Shown here piece by piece: positions 33,542 to 43,051 of a DNA stretch of 64,000 bases (its first letter is position 1; every line of letters starts with the position of its first letter). The notes beneath the pieces are model-generated. The model was not told where the DNA came from. It did no database searches and worked only from the letters and a program-made list of their open reading frames with translations. Origin of the DNA: an uncultured Eubacteriales bacterium (GTDB taxonomy: Bacteria; Bacillota; Clostridia; Oscillospirales; Acutalibacteraceae); assembly GCA_949293815.1 (NCBI GenBank), contig CASFEZ010000008.1, positions 1-64,000 of the forward strand, written 5' to 3'. The position numbers and the translations under genes are program-made.

Positions 33542-34204
33542 CGCGCGCAGGCGTTTTTTATCCAGAATTTTAACGCCCTTTCTGGTCACCTCCACAAGAC
33601 CATCGGCGGCAAAATGCTTCAGCATACGGGAAATCACCTCACGGGCAGAACCAATGTATTTCGCAATCTGCTCCTGCGTCAGCGCAATGGAATCCGTGCC
33701 AAGGCGCGCCGCTTCGTCCAGCAAAAAAACAGCCAGCCGTTTGTCCATGCTCATAAAAAGAATCTGCTGCAAGACCCACATCACATCAGAAAAACGGCTG
33801 ACTGCCGTTTCCAGAGCAAAAATCCGCATATCCGGATTGCGCTGTGAAACAGCGGCAAAAACAGGACCGCGAATCACGTAGCAGGCGCTGTCCTCCTCGG
33901 CATCGACAAAAACATCAAAGGTGATACTCTGAAGCACACAGGACGCGGACAGCATACACATATCCCCGGTATGAAGCCGATAGAGGGTGATTTCTTTCCC
34001 CTCATCGGACATCATATACAGCCGCAAACAGCCTGAACGCACAAAAATGACGCCGGAGCAATCGCCGCCGTCATGAACATGCGCACCTTTTGCAAAGGTC
34101 AGCGATACCGAATGGCGGCATATTTCCTCTTTATCCCCCTGCGGGAGTTTTTCCCAAAAAGGAAGAACATCACAGTAAAACGATTCAAATGCGGCGCTTT
34201 CCAT
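33530..34204 (-). CDS. Crp/Fnr-family transcriptional regulator
   Basis: 224 residues: cyclic-nucleotide-binding-like beta roll (about 20-125; GGDCSGVIFVRSGCLRLY) and a winged HTH (about 165-220; LTQEQIAKYIGSAREVISRM). Several Cys lie in the sensor part (CSG, SGC, DMCMLSASC), but there is no N-terminal Fnr iron-sulfur Cys cluster. Divergent from the CoA-disulfide reductase with only 39 bp between. Context suggests a redox or nitrosative-stress regulator of this module. Confidence 0.88.
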   Translation of the reverse strand: MESAAFESFYCDVLPFWEKLPQGDKEEICRHSVSLTFAKGAHVHDGGDCSGVIFVRSGCLRLYMMSDEGKEITLYRLHTGDMCMLSASCVLQSITFDVFVDAEEDSACYVIRGPVFAAVSQRNPDMRIFALETAVSRFSDVMWVLQQILFMSMDKRLAVFLLDEAARLGTDSIALTQEQIAKYIGSAREVISRMLKHFAADGLVEVTRKGVKILDKKRLRALTL

Positions 34205-34243
34205 GGGTAAGTGCGGCTCCTTTCAAAGCGAGGTAATCATATA

Positions 34244-35893
34244 ATGAAAACAGTTATTATCGGCGGTGTTGCGGGCGGCGCTTCGGCTGCGGCGCGGCTG
34301 CGCAGATTATCCGAACAGGCACAAATCATTCTTTTAGAACGGGGGGATTTTGTTTCGTTTGCCAACTGCGGTCTGCCCTATTATATCGGCGGCGTGATTG
34401 GCGAACAGGCGGATTTAACCCTGCAAACCCCGGAGAGCTTCTACCGGCGCTTTCGCATTGATGTGCGCGTCCGCAATGAAGCTGTCAGCATTCATCCTGA
34501 GAAAAAAACAGTGTCCGTAAAAAATCTGGATACCGGAGAAATCTATGAAGAATCCTATGATTCGCTCATTCTCTCCCCCGGCGCAAAACCTGCCGTTCCG
34601 CCGATTCCGGGCGTGGAGCAGGAAAATGTGTTTACGCTGCGCAGCATTCCCGACGCACAGAAAATCAAAGATTATATACACACCGCAAAGCCCAAAAGCG
34701 CCGTTGTGATAGGCGGCGGCTATATCGGCGTGGAGATGGCGGAGAACCTGAAAAATGCCGGGCTTCAGGTCAGCATCGTCGAGCAAGCTGACCATTTGAT
34801 TGGCTCATTGGATTTTGATATGGCAGCCGAAGTGCACCGCGCCTGCCGCCAAGCGGGCATTGCTCTTTACCTGAAAAACGGCGTTCGCGCCATCGAGGGC
34901 CATACCGTATATCTGGAGAACGGGCGCCTGCCTGCAGATTTGATTTTGCTTTCCGTCGGCGTTCGCCCAGAAACCACCCTTGCCGAAACCTGCGGCATTG
35001 CAACCAACGGGCGCGGACAAATTTTGACCGACCGGCAGATGAGAACCAACATCCCGGATATCTATGCCGTTGGAGATGCGGTCGCGGTTAAACACTTTAT
35101 CAGCGAAGAGCCGGCATTTCTGCCGCTGGCGGGACCCGCCAATAAACAGGGGCGCATCGCCGCGGATGTGATTATGGGCGGCGATGCGGCGTATACCGGC
35201 ACCCAGGGGTCGGCGATTCTGAAACTTTTTCAATACACCATCACCTCTACCGGGCTCAACGAAACAACCGCAGCGGCGGCCGGCATCGATTATGACAAAA
35301 CCTATCTTTTTTCCGCGCCGCATGCCACCTATTACCCCGGCGGGACCAACATGTCCATCAAAGTGCTTTGGGAAAAAACCAGTCTTCGGCTGATCGGCGC
35401 ACAGATCGTGGGCTTTGACGGTGTGGATAAGCGCATGGATGTGCTGGCTACGGCCATCCGTTTCGGCGCAAAAGTCACGGATTTGACCGAGCTGGAGCTT
35501 TGCTACGCCCCGCCCTTCGGCAGCGCCAAGGACCCGGTCAATATGATTGGTTTTGTGGCGGAAAATGTGACAAACGGCTTGGTGCACCAGTTCTTCTGGC
35601 ACGATGTGGAAAACCTTCCCCGGGATGGCAGCGTCTTCCTGCTGGATGTACGCACCCCGGCGGAAGTGGCCGGCGGAAAAATCGATGGATTTGTCAACAT
35701 TCCGCTGGATTCTCTGCGGGAAAACCTGTCCCGCATTCCCAAAGGCAAGCCGGTCTATGTGCATTGCCACAGCGGTCTGCGCTCGTACATCGCCTGCCGC
35801 ATTCTCACCGGTCATGGCTATACCTGCTATAACCTGGCGGGCGGCTGGCGGTTATATGCGCTGGCAAGCAGCGAGCGCAGCGGCAGGTCATGA
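34244..35893 (+). CDS. CoA-disulfide reductase / FAD-dependent NAD(P)H oxidoreductase with rhodanese domain
   Basis: 549 residues. FAD-binding IIGGVAGGASAAARLRR at the N terminus; active-site Cys in SFANCGLPYYIGG (about 43), the single-Cys hallmark of the CoADR/Nox/Npr group; NAD(P)H-binding VVIGGGYIGVEMAEN (about 150-164); dimerisation domain; then a C-terminal rhodanese (about 455-545) with active loop CHSGLRSY. CoADR-rhodanese fusions handle CoA disulfides, persulfides or polysulfide. ATG 34244 is chosen over an upstream in-frame Met because the FAD motif starts directly. Partner of the Crp/Fnr and thioredoxin genes. Confidence 0.92.
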   Translation: MKTVIIGGVAGGASAAARLRRLSEQAQIILLERGDFVSFANCGLPYYIGGVIGEQADLTLQTPESFYRRFRIDVRVRNEAVSIHPEKKTVSVKNLDTGEIYEESYDSLILSPGAKPAVPPIPGVEQENVFTLRSIPDAQKIKDYIHTAKPKSAVVIGGGYIGVEMAENLKNAGLQVSIVEQADHLIGSLDFDMAAEVHRACRQAGIALYLKNGVRAIEGHTVYLENGRLPADLILLSVGVRPETTLAETCGIATNGRGQILTDRQMRTNIPDIYAVGDAVAVKHFISEEPAFLPLAGPANKQGRIAADVIMGGDAAYTGTQGSAILKLFQYTITSTGLNETTAAAAGIDYDKTYLFSAPHATYYPGGTNMSIKVLWEKTSLRLIGAQIVGFDGVDKRMDVLATAIRFGAKVTDLTELELCYAPPFGSAKDPVNMIGFVAENVTNGLVHQFFWHDVENLPRDGSVFLLDVRTPAEVAGGKIDGFVNIPLDSLRENLSRIPKGKPVYVHCHSGLRSYIACRILTGHGYTCYNLAGGWRLYALASSERSGRS

Positions 35894-35930
35894 CGGCTTC
35901 GACGGTTCGCACAGAAAGCGCTGTCTGACC

Positions 35931-36332
35931 TTATGAACAGGAGGAATGACCGCAGCCATGCGCACCGCAATCGTGCTGCGCGCCGTCATGGTGATGCTCA
36001 TGATGGTCGCATTTGACATTGGGATTAAAGGCAAGCTGTCCTTTGGCAAGCTGTTCTGCTGCTGCGTCTGCATTGCCGGAAACGCCGCCAAACACCTGAA
36101 TGCCTGCGCCTTTGAGCGCGGTGATTGCGCCGCTGCCGATGCCGCCGCAAATCAGCGCCTGCACACCCAAATCTTTCAGGAAGCCTGCCAGCGCACCATG
36201 TCCGCTGCCGTTGGTGCCCACCACTTCCGAATGGACAATGCTGCCGTCCTCGATGGTATAGAGCTTAAACTGTTCGGAGTGCCCGAAATGCTGAAATATT
36301 TGACCATTTTCATAGGTCGCTGCGATTTTCAT
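35931..36332 (-). CDS. NifX/NifB-type cofactor-binding protein with His/Cys-rich tail
   Basis: 133 residues. Residues 1-105 are the dinitrogenase iron-molybdenum cofactor domain (MKIAATYENGQIFQHFGHSE; ALICGGIGSGAITAL), found in many non-diazotrophic Clostridia. The last ~28 residues are a metal-binding-like tail (CDHHEHHHDG... CGAHGCGHSSC). AGGTGATTTT precedes the ATG. Probably binds an Fe-S or transition-metal cluster in a redox context; not evidence of nitrogen fixation. Confidence 0.88.
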   Translation of the reverse strand: MKIAATYENGQIFQHFGHSEQFKLYTIEDGSIVHSEVVGTNGSGHGALAGFLKDLGVQALICGGIGSGAITALKGAGIQVFGGVSGNADAAAEQLAKGQLAFNPNVKCDHHEHHHDGAQHDCGAHGCGHSSCS

Positions 36333-36387
36333 AAAATCACCTTATTTATATAAATAAAGATTCCCGCAAAAAGCTGCGGTATGTTTC

Positions 36388-36416
36388 ATATTACACCCTG
36401 GCAACCGCTTTGTCAA
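36388..36416 (-). promoter_or_regulatory. Promoter of the NifX-like gene
   Basis: TTGACA (36411-36416), 17 bp, TAATAT (36388-36393) on the minus strand. Confidence 0.75.
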
Positions 36417-36442
36417 TGCGGAGAATGACCGATAAATAGTTC

Positions 36443-36471
36443 TTGCAATCGGCAGAAAAACCGTGTATGCT
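36443..36471 (+). promoter_or_regulatory. Promoter of the ccdA-tlpA pair
   Basis: TTGCAA (36443-36448), 17 bp, TATGCT (36466-36471), ~30 bp before the ccdA start. Confidence 0.7.
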
Positions 36472-36503
36472 ATGCTTATGCGATACAAATTTGAGGAGAC
36501 ACT

Positions 36504-37166
36504 ATGCAATATTTTATATCTTTTCTTGAGGGAATCATCACCTTTATTTCGCCCTGCCTTTTGCCGATGCTGCCAATCTATATCACCTATTTTGCCGGCG
36601 GCGGAGAGCGCTCCCCGGCAAAAACCATCAAAAATGCGCTGGGCTTTGTCTGCGGCTTTACGATTCTGTTTGTCGCCATGGGCGCTTTGGCGGGCACGGT
36701 CGGCAGCTTCTTAAAAGAATATCAAACGGCGGTCAATATTGTAACCGGGTTGATTGTCATTTTCTTTGGGCTGTATTTTCTCGGGGTATTCAAAATCAAG
36801 CTGTTTAACGGGATGAAGCACAGTATCAACAAAGAAAACCTCGGTTTTTTCTCCTCCCTGCTCTTCGGCATGGTTTTCGCCGTGGGCTGGACGCCCTGTG
36901 TTGGCGCGTTCCTCGGCTCGGCGCTGATGCTGGCCTCCCAACAGGGACAGACCTTGACCGGCGTTTGGATGCTGCTCCTCTATTCGCTGGGGCTGGGCAT
37001 CCCGTTTTTAGCCAGCGCCCTTTTAATTGACAAGCTGAAAGGCGCGTTTCAATTCATTAAACGCAATTATAAAACCATCAATATCATCTGCGGCGTTCTG
37101 CTGATTCTTGTCGGTCTGTTGATGATGAGCGGTCTGATGGGAAAATTATTGAACGCCCTGGCGTGA
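36504..37166 (+). CDS. ccdA: CcdA-type thiol-disulfide transmembrane protein
   Basis: 220 residues, six helices, DsbD-beta/CcdA family: it carries electrons from cytoplasmic thioredoxin across the membrane. The paired Cys are visible in TFISPCLLPMLP (about residue 20) and AVGWTPCVGAFLG (about 132). ATG 36504 follows GAGGAG. Followed 13 bp later by a TlpA-like thioredoxin, the expected extracytoplasmic acceptor; with the upstream thioredoxin and regulator this makes a complete thiol relay. Confidence 0.92.
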   Translation: MQYFISFLEGIITFISPCLLPMLPIYITYFAGGGERSPAKTIKNALGFVCGFTILFVAMGALAGTVGSFLKEYQTAVNIVTGLIVIFFGLYFLGVFKIKLFNGMKHSINKENLGFFSSLLFGMVFAVGWTPCVGAFLGSALMLASQQGQTLTGVWMLLLYSLGLGIPFLASALLIDKLKGAFQFIKRNYKTINIICGVLLILVGLLMMSGLMGKLLNALA

Positions 37167-37179
37167 AAGGAGCAAAACC

Positions 37180-37785
37180 ATGAAAAAAACCATTGGGTGG
37201 ATTGCAGCAGTCGCCGTATTTGTTGTCTTTCTGGTGGGCGCGGTTGTGCTCTATAACCGGCTGTCAGCGGACTACCAACCCGAGCAGCTGGCGACCGATC
37301 AGCCCTCCCCCTCCCAAACCGAAAGCGCCGGCGATGCCGCATCGGAAACAGCGGACGAGGAAGAGGTGGTATTGGCGCCGGATTTTACCGTGCTGGACGA
37401 GGCGGGCAATGAAGTAAAGCTGTCAGACTTTATCGGAAAGCCGGTTGTGTTGAACTTCTGGGCAACCTGGTGCTATTACTGCAAGGAGGAAATGCCCGAT
37501 TTTAATGAAGCCTATGCCGAACACCCGGATGTCACCTTTTTAATGGTCAACGCCACCGACGGCGTGCAGGAGACCAAAGAGACGGCACAAGCGTATGTTG
37601 CCGAGCAGGGCTTCTCCTTCCCCATCTATTTTGATACCCAAAGCAGCGCCGTCAGCGCCTATTCCGTCACCGGTTTTCCGGTCACCTATTTTATCGGCAA
37701 AGACGGCAGCCTCGTCGCCCACGGTCGGGGGATGCTCTCAAGGGAAAACCTCGAGCAGGGCATCGCTATGATTACCGAAGAATAA
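37180..37785 (+). CDS. Membrane-anchored TlpA/ResA-like thioredoxin
   Basis: 201 residues: N-terminal helix (about 5-27), acidic Ser/Glu linker, then a TlpA-like domain (about 65-200) with WATWCYYCKEEMPDF (CYYC redox site) and a cis-Pro region TGFPVTYFIGKDG. It acts outside the membrane as a disulfide reductase fed by CcdA. AAAGGAGC precedes the ATG. Confidence 0.93.
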   Translation: MKKTIGWIAAVAVFVVFLVGAVVLYNRLSADYQPEQLATDQPSPSQTESAGDAASETADEEEVVLAPDFTVLDEAGNEVKLSDFIGKPVVLNFWATWCYYCKEEMPDFNEAYAEHPDVTFLMVNATDGVQETKETAQAYVAEQGFSFPIYFDTQSSAVSAYSVTGFPVTYFIGKDGSLVAHGRGMLSRENLEQGIAMITEE

Positions 37786-37818
37786 ACCGCTGCCCGAAAA
37801 AACGATTGTATACAAAAC

Positions 37819-37848
37819 GCCCCCGAAGAGAAACTCTTCGGGGGCTCT
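37819..37848. terminator. Bidirectional terminator between tlpA and ppdK
   Basis: GCCCCCGAAGAG-AAA-CTCTTCGGGGGC, a perfect 12-bp stem. Convergent genes on both sides; short T runs flank it. Confidence 0.85.
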
Positions 37849-37874
37849 TGCTATGCGTTTAGCGTATACACTGC

Positions 37875-40505
37875 TTATTTACCGGCCTTGATGGCTGCCT
37901 GGGCGGCGGCGAGGCGGGCAATCGGGACGCGGAAGGGGGAGCAGGATACATAGTCGAGACCGATATTGTGGCAGAATTCCACGGAAACCGGGTCGCCGCC
38001 GTGCTCACCGCAGATACCGCAGTGCATGTCGGGACGGACTTTCTTGCCCATGGTAACGGCCATTTCCATCAATTTGCCAACGCCCTTCTGGTCGAGTTTG
38101 GCGAAGGGATCGTTTTCGTAAATCTTCTTGTCGTAGTAAGCATCCAGGAACTTACCGGCGTCGTCACGGCTGAAGCCGAAGGTCATCTGGGTCAGGTCGT
38201 TGGTGCCGAAGCAGAAGAACTCCGCTTCCGTCGCAATCTCGTCGGCAGTCAGGGCTGCTCTCGGGATTTCAATCATGGTGCCTACTTCATATTTCAGGTC
38301 GCTGCCGGCGGCGGCGATTTCCGCATCCGCCGTCTTGACAACAACATCTTTCACAAATTTCAGCTCTTTGACTTCGCCAACCAGTGGAATCATAATCTCG
38401 GGAACGATGTTCCAGTCGGGATGGGCTTTCTTGACATTGATTGCCGCACGGATGACCGCAGTGGTCTGCATTTCGGCAATTTCGGGATAAGTTACCGTCA
38501 GGCGGCAGCCGCGGTGACCCATCATCGGGTTGAACTCATGCAGAGAAGCAATAATGTTCTTAATGTCGGCAACGGATTTGCCCTGGGCTTTGGCCAGCGC
38601 TTCGATGTCGGCTTCCTCGGTGGGAACGAACTCATGCAGCGGCGGGTCAAGGAAACGGATGGTAACCGGGTTGCCCTCGAGCGCTTCATACAGCGCCTCG
38701 AAGTCACCCTGCTGATAGGGCATAATCTTGGCCAGAGCGGCTTCGCGCTCTTCCTTGGTGTCGGCGCAAATCATTTCGCGGAACGCAGCGATTCTTTCCG
38801 CCTCGAAGAACATGTGCTCGGTACGGCAAAGACCGATACCCTCGGCGCCCAGCTCACGGGCTTTCTTTGCGTCGGCGGGTGTGTCGGCATTGGTGCGAAC
38901 CTTGAGGGTTCTGTATTTGTCGGCCCAGGCCATGATGCGACCGAACTCACCGGCAATCTCCGCGTCAACCGAGGGGATAATGCCGTCATAGATATTACCG
39001 GTAGAACCATCGATGGAGATATAATCACCCTCGTGGTAAACTTTGCCGGCCAGTTCAAACTGTTTGTTTTCTTCGTCCATTTTGATATCGCCGCAGCCGG
39101 AAACGCAGCAGATACCCATGCCGCGAGCCACAACCGCTGCGTGGGAGGTCATGCCGCCGCGAACAGTCAGGATACCCTGGGCGGCTTTCATGCCGGAGAT
39201 GTCTTCGGGAGAGGTTTCCAGACGAACCAGAACGACCTTTTCGCCTCTTTCATTCCATTTAATCGCATCTTCAGCGGTGAATACAACCTTGCCGCAGGCA
39301 GCGCCGGGGGACGCGCCCAAGCCTTTGCCCGCCGGAGTGGCAGCCTTCAGGGCGGCAGCGTCAAACTGCGGATGAAGAAGGGTGTCGAGGTTTCTGGGGT
39401 CAATCATGGCGACGGCTTTCTTTTCGTCGATCATGCCCTCGTCCACCAAATCGCAGGCGATTTTCAGAGCGGCTTTGGCGGTTCTCTTACCATTTCTGGT
39501 CTGGAGCATATAGAGCTTGCCGGATTCCACGGTGAACTCCATGTCCTGCATATCTCTGTAGTGGTCTTCCAAAATAGCGCATACTTTGGTAAACTGCGCA
39601 TAGGCTTCGGGGAATTTTTCTGCCATTTCGGCAATCGGCATGGGGGTACGGATACCTGCCACCACGTCTTCGCCCTGGGCGTTGACAAGGAACTCACCCA
39701 TCAGACCCTTTTCGCCGGTGGCGGGGTCACGGGTGAACGCAACGCCGGTGCCGCAGTCGTTGCCCATATTGCCGAACGCCATCATCTGGACGTTAACAGC
39801 GGTGCCCCAGGAATAGGGAATATCGTTGTCACGGCGATAAACATTGGCGCGGGGGTTGTCCCAGGAACGGAACACGGCTTCGATAGCGCCCATGAGCTGC
39901 TCTTTGGGATCGGTGGGGAAATCGGTGCCGATTTTGGATTTATACTCGGCTTTGAACTGAGAAGCCAGTTCTTTCAAATCATCGGCAGTCAGGTCGATAT
40001 CCTGGGCTACGCCTCTGGCCTTTTTCATTTCATCAATGAGCTGCTCAAAGTATTTCTTGCCGACCTCCATAACGACGTCGGAATACATCTGGATAAAACG
40101 TCTGTAGCAGTCCCAGGCCCAACGGGGGTTGCCGGATTTTTTGGACATAACCTCGACAACTTCCTCGTTCAAACCGAGGTTCAGGATGGTGTCCATCATG
40201 CCGGGCATGGAAGCGCGGGCGCCGGAACGGACGGAAACCAGCAGCGGGTTTTCGATATCGCCGAACTTTTTGCCGGTGATTTCTTCCATCTTGATGATAT
40301 ATTCCATAATTTGCGCTTGGATTTCGCTGTTGATTTTTCTGCCGTCCTCATAGTACTGGGTGCAGGCTTCCGTCGTAATGGTAAAGCCCTGAGGAACGGG
40401 AAGACCGATTTTGGTCATTTCCGCAAGGTTCGCGCCCTTGCCGCCGAGAAGCTCGCGCATGGAAGCGTCGCCTTCGGAGAACAAATAAACATACTTTTTG
40501 CTCAT
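37875..40505 (-). CDS. ppdK: Pyruvate, phosphate dikinase
   Basis: 876 residues, full length. It interconverts pyruvate + ATP + Pi with PEP + AMP + PPi, common in anaerobic glycolysis and gluconeogenesis. N-terminal ATP-grasp domain (LLGGKGANLAEMTKIGLPVP), swivelling phospho-His domain with GGMTSHAAVVAR (His about 455), and C-terminal PEP/pyruvate TIM barrel with GLCRTEHMFF and the Cys motif CGICGEHGGDP. ATG 40505 follows GGAGGAAA; the in-frame extension to 40613 overlaps the promoter and is rejected. Confidence 0.97.
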   Translation of the reverse strand: MSKKYVYLFSEGDASMRELLGGKGANLAEMTKIGLPVPQGFTITTEACTQYYEDGRKINSEIQAQIMEYIIKMEEITGKKFGDIENPLLVSVRSGARASMPGMMDTILNLGLNEEVVEVMSKKSGNPRWAWDCYRRFIQMYSDVVMEVGKKYFEQLIDEMKKARGVAQDIDLTADDLKELASQFKAEYKSKIGTDFPTDPKEQLMGAIEAVFRSWDNPRANVYRRDNDIPYSWGTAVNVQMMAFGNMGNDCGTGVAFTRDPATGEKGLMGEFLVNAQGEDVVAGIRTPMPIAEMAEKFPEAYAQFTKVCAILEDHYRDMQDMEFTVESGKLYMLQTRNGKRTAKAALKIACDLVDEGMIDEKKAVAMIDPRNLDTLLHPQFDAAALKAATPAGKGLGASPGAACGKVVFTAEDAIKWNERGEKVVLVRLETSPEDISGMKAAQGILTVRGGMTSHAAVVARGMGICCVSGCGDIKMDEENKQFELAGKVYHEGDYISIDGSTGNIYDGIIPSVDAEIAGEFGRIMAWADKYRTLKVRTNADTPADAKKARELGAEGIGLCRTEHMFFEAERIAAFREMICADTKEEREAALAKIMPYQQGDFEALYEALEGNPVTIRFLDPPLHEFVPTEEADIEALAKAQGKSVADIKNIIASLHEFNPMMGHRGCRLTVTYPEIAEMQTTAVIRAAINVKKAHPDWNIVPEIMIPLVGEVKELKFVKDVVVKTADAEIAAAGSDLKYEVGTMIEIPRAALTADEIATEAEFFCFGTNDLTQMTFGFSRDDAGKFLDAYYDKKIYENDPFAKLDQKGVGKLMEMAVTMGKKVRPDMHCGICGEHGGDPVSVEFCHNIGLDYVSCSPFRVPIARLAAAQAAIKAGK

Positions 40506-40583
40506 GAATTTTCCTCCAACATTTGATAAGTCTGTAGCCGCCCAGCCGCAAAGCGCAGCGACAGACAGCATACACCGCTGATT

Positions 40584-40589
40584 ATTATA
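40584..40589 (-). promoter_or_regulatory. Extended -10 promoter of ppdK
   Basis: TATAAT on the minus strand preceded by TGC (extended -10) with no good -35; ~80 bp before the ATG. Confidence 0.5.
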
Positions 40590-40719
40590 GCATAGCTTTT
40601 TTCCGATTACCATACCTTTTTACCATAAATTGCAAAAAAATATGTGTCGGTTTTTTGTGCAACATCCAGAAAAATATTCGTTAATCTCTATTTATTTCAT
40701 CAAAACGCCGGTTGTCCGG

Positions 40720-42492
40720 TTACACGCGCTCCCCTTCTGCCATCAATTGCCGGTTGAGATTGCGCATGGTGTCTTCGTTCACTTTTATCAGCTGCCGGTC
40801 GTAGGTCATCATGCCGTTGACCTCATATTCCACATCGGAAACCTGGGTATAGACGCAGGCGGACAGTCCTTTTTTAACCAGCGGAATAATCTGCTTTTCG
40901 TACAGTTTTTTGACCGCGGCGGTCAGGGATTCTTTTGACCGGAACATCATATAGCCGAAGCTCTTCTGTTTGTTCCACACATGGCCGTCGATGATTTGGG
41001 AATAGCCGCCGAACTCGCTTAACACAAAGGGGCGCTTGGGGTCGGTTTTGGGCGCGTGAACCGGCAGCACATATTTATGGATGCTGACAAAGTCCGGACC
41101 GCCCCTGTCGTGCCAGCCGCTGGCGTGGTCCACAAAGCGGGACGGGTCTGCCTCTTTGACCGCCCAGCCAATCTCGAAGGCGTCGAACTGCCCCCAGCCC
41201 TCATTAAACGGCACCCAGCAGCAGATGGCGGGGCTGTTGTACAGATTCTCAATCATTTCAAACAGCTCTTTTTTGAACTGTTCCCGCTCCCCCGCGTCCG
41301 AACGCTTGAACCGGGCGTAGTTGTTGTCCTTGAGATTGCGGATATTGATATTCGGCAGCACACCGACAATAAAATTGCTGACATAATCGCCGCCGCTGAC
41401 CATATCCTGCCAAACCAGCATGCCCAGCCGGTCGCAATGATAGTACCACCGGGCGGGCTCCACTTTAATATGCTTGCGCAGCATATTAAACCCCATGTCT
41501 TTCATGGTCCGGATGTCGTAAATCATCGCCTCGTCCGAGGGCGGGGTCAGACCGCTGTCGCACCAATAGCCCTGGTCCAAAAGCCCGGTTTGGAAATAGG
41601 GTTTGCCGTTCAGGCAAAGGCGCTGATAGCCGTCCTTATCCGGCTGAATGGTAAACGAGCGCATACCGAAATAGGAAAGCACCGTATCCACCGTTTCATC
41701 CCCGCAGCTTAACAGCAGCGTTAGGGAGTAAAGATACGGATCCTCCGGCGTCCAAAGATGGGGATTTGGCAGCTTGACGGCGGTGATGCCCTCAATTTGC
41801 TGCTCGGTCACCGGCTTTTCATCGGCGTCATAGACAACCACCCGCAGCTCGCAGCCGTCGGGAATATCCGCATTGACAATCAGCGCGCTGTTTTCCAAAT
41901 CCGGCGTCAGCTTGACCTTTTCCAAATGGGATGGATGCACCGGCTCGAGCCATACGGTCTGCCAGATGCCGGAAGTGGCGGTATACCAGAAGCCGTGGGT
42001 CGCCGTTGCCTGTTTTCCCCGCTGCTGGCCGCCCTTGTCGGTAGGGTCGGTCACCTTAACAGCCAGTTCATTTTCGCCATTACGCAGATAGTCGGTAATA
42101 TCCAGCGAAAACGGGTTATACCCGCCGCGATGACCGCCCGCCTTTTTGCCGTTGATAAACACTTCGCAAAGATAATCCACCGCGCCGAAATGCAGCAGAA
42201 TGCGTTTGCCGCTCCAATCTGCGGGTACGGTAAAGCGGCGGCGGTACCAGAGCGTTTCATCGGGCATCAGGTGCCGCTCGACGCCGGAGAGCTTACTCTC
42301 CATGGCAAAGGGCACCAATATTTTCTCCGTAAATTCACGGGGGAACTCGCCGGTTTTGCATACGGCCATATCATATTCGCCGTTTAAGTTCAGCCAGTCT
42401 TTTCTCATAAACTGCGGTCTGGGATATTCGGGTAAGGGCAGCTCCCCTACCGATTCCGAGAACCGACAGGTAATATCCGCCATTGTCTGCAT
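40720..42492 (-). CDS. GH2-family glycoside hydrolase (beta-galactosidase/glucuronidase-like)
   Basis: 590 residues, no signal peptide. Jelly-roll sugar-binding domain (about 25-185; RPQFMRKDWLNLNGEYD at its start), immunoglobulin-like domain (about 190-290) and TIM barrel with acid/base Glu in CWVPFNEGWGQFD and nucleophile Glu in FVLSEFGGYS. It releases a non-reducing-end beta-linked sugar; which one is not clear. ATG 42492 is chosen because AAAGGA lies just upstream; ATG 42483 is a close alternative. It follows the DUF1292 gene by 58 bp. Confidence 0.88.
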   Translation of the reverse strand: MQTMADITCRFSESVGELPLPEYPRPQFMRKDWLNLNGEYDMAVCKTGEFPREFTEKILVPFAMESKLSGVERHLMPDETLWYRRRFTVPADWSGKRILLHFGAVDYLCEVFINGKKAGGHRGGYNPFSLDITDYLRNGENELAVKVTDPTDKGGQQRGKQATATHGFWYTATSGIWQTVWLEPVHPSHLEKVKLTPDLENSALIVNADIPDGCELRVVVYDADEKPVTEQQIEGITAVKLPNPHLWTPEDPYLYSLTLLLSCGDETVDTVLSYFGMRSFTIQPDKDGYQRLCLNGKPYFQTGLLDQGYWCDSGLTPPSDEAMIYDIRTMKDMGFNMLRKHIKVEPARWYYHCDRLGMLVWQDMVSGGDYVSNFIVGVLPNINIRNLKDNNYARFKRSDAGEREQFKKELFEMIENLYNSPAICCWVPFNEGWGQFDAFEIGWAVKEADPSRFVDHASGWHDRGGPDFVSIHKYVLPVHAPKTDPKRPFVLSEFGGYSQIIDGHVWNKQKSFGYMMFRSKESLTAAVKKLYEKQIIPLVKKGLSACVYTQVSDVEYEVNGMMTYDRQLIKVNEDTMRNLNRQLMAEGERV

Positions 42493-42550
42493 CGTTCCTT
42501 TCTTATTCATAATAGATGCCGTTTCTGCCGCATAACGGACAAGAAGGCGA

Positions 42551-42859
42551 TCATTCCAAAAAGGTAAACATATCCCGGTTGACCTCTTTGAACCGGTCAT
42601 AAACCCGGTTCATCAAATCCTCATCCTCTATTGGCAGATAAAATTCCGCCGACGGGTCATCGGGGTCGTCCCGCAGCTCCATGATAAGCACTTCCGTAGA
42701 ATCCGGCTCTTCGCAGGGGAACAACACCGCAAACTCGCGCCCTTCGTAATCCACCACATCCAACAGTTCAAAAGGCACCACATTGCCGTCCTCATCCGTA
42801 AGCTCGACAATATCCTCCAGCACATCGCGAATCGGCTCTGTCTGATCCTCTTTTTTCAT
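42551..42859 (-). CDS. DUF1292-family protein
   Basis: 102 residues, strongly acidic. Typical DUF1292 pattern: DIVELTDEDGNVVPFELLDV... EGREFAVLFP... EVLIMELRDD... DLMNRVYDRFKE. Usually near yrrL/alaS genes in Firmicutes; here it is beside hflX and a glycosidase. Function unknown. The in-frame extension to 42943 has no better ribosome site. Confidence 0.85.
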   Translation of the reverse strand: MKKEDQTEPIRDVLEDIVELTDEDGNVVPFELLDVVDYEGREFAVLFPCEEPDSTEVLIMELRDDPDDPSAEFYLPIEDEDLMNRVYDRFKEVNRDMFTFLE

Positions 42860-42982
42860 TCGAACGCCCGCCTTTCTTTTGTCATTTTCCGGTAAAGCTA
42901 TTATAGCAAAGCGGCGGTATAAATGCAATATCCAATCCCCCACAAACGGCGCTTATTCCACTGTAAACACATCGGTACCGTA

Positions 42983-43011
42983 TTGACTTTTGCTGAATTT
43001 TCGATTAAGAT
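42983..43011 (+). promoter_or_regulatory. Promoter of the hflX gene
   Basis: TTGACT (42983-42988), 17 bp, TAAGAT (43006-43011). Start point ~43018, which excludes any hflX start codon upstream of that. Confidence 0.65.
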
Positions 43012-43051
43012 ACTCTTGATAGCACCATTCGCTTGTGGGGAGGGAGCAAAA

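Noticed and set aside
36333..36420. Nitrogen-fixation locus because of the NifX-like gene
   Set aside because: The domain is common in organisms without nitrogenase, and no nif structural genes are present.
37968..40526. 852-codon plus-strand ORF opposite ppdK
   Set aside because: A shadow of the codon bias of ppdK; no ribosome site and no recognisable domain.
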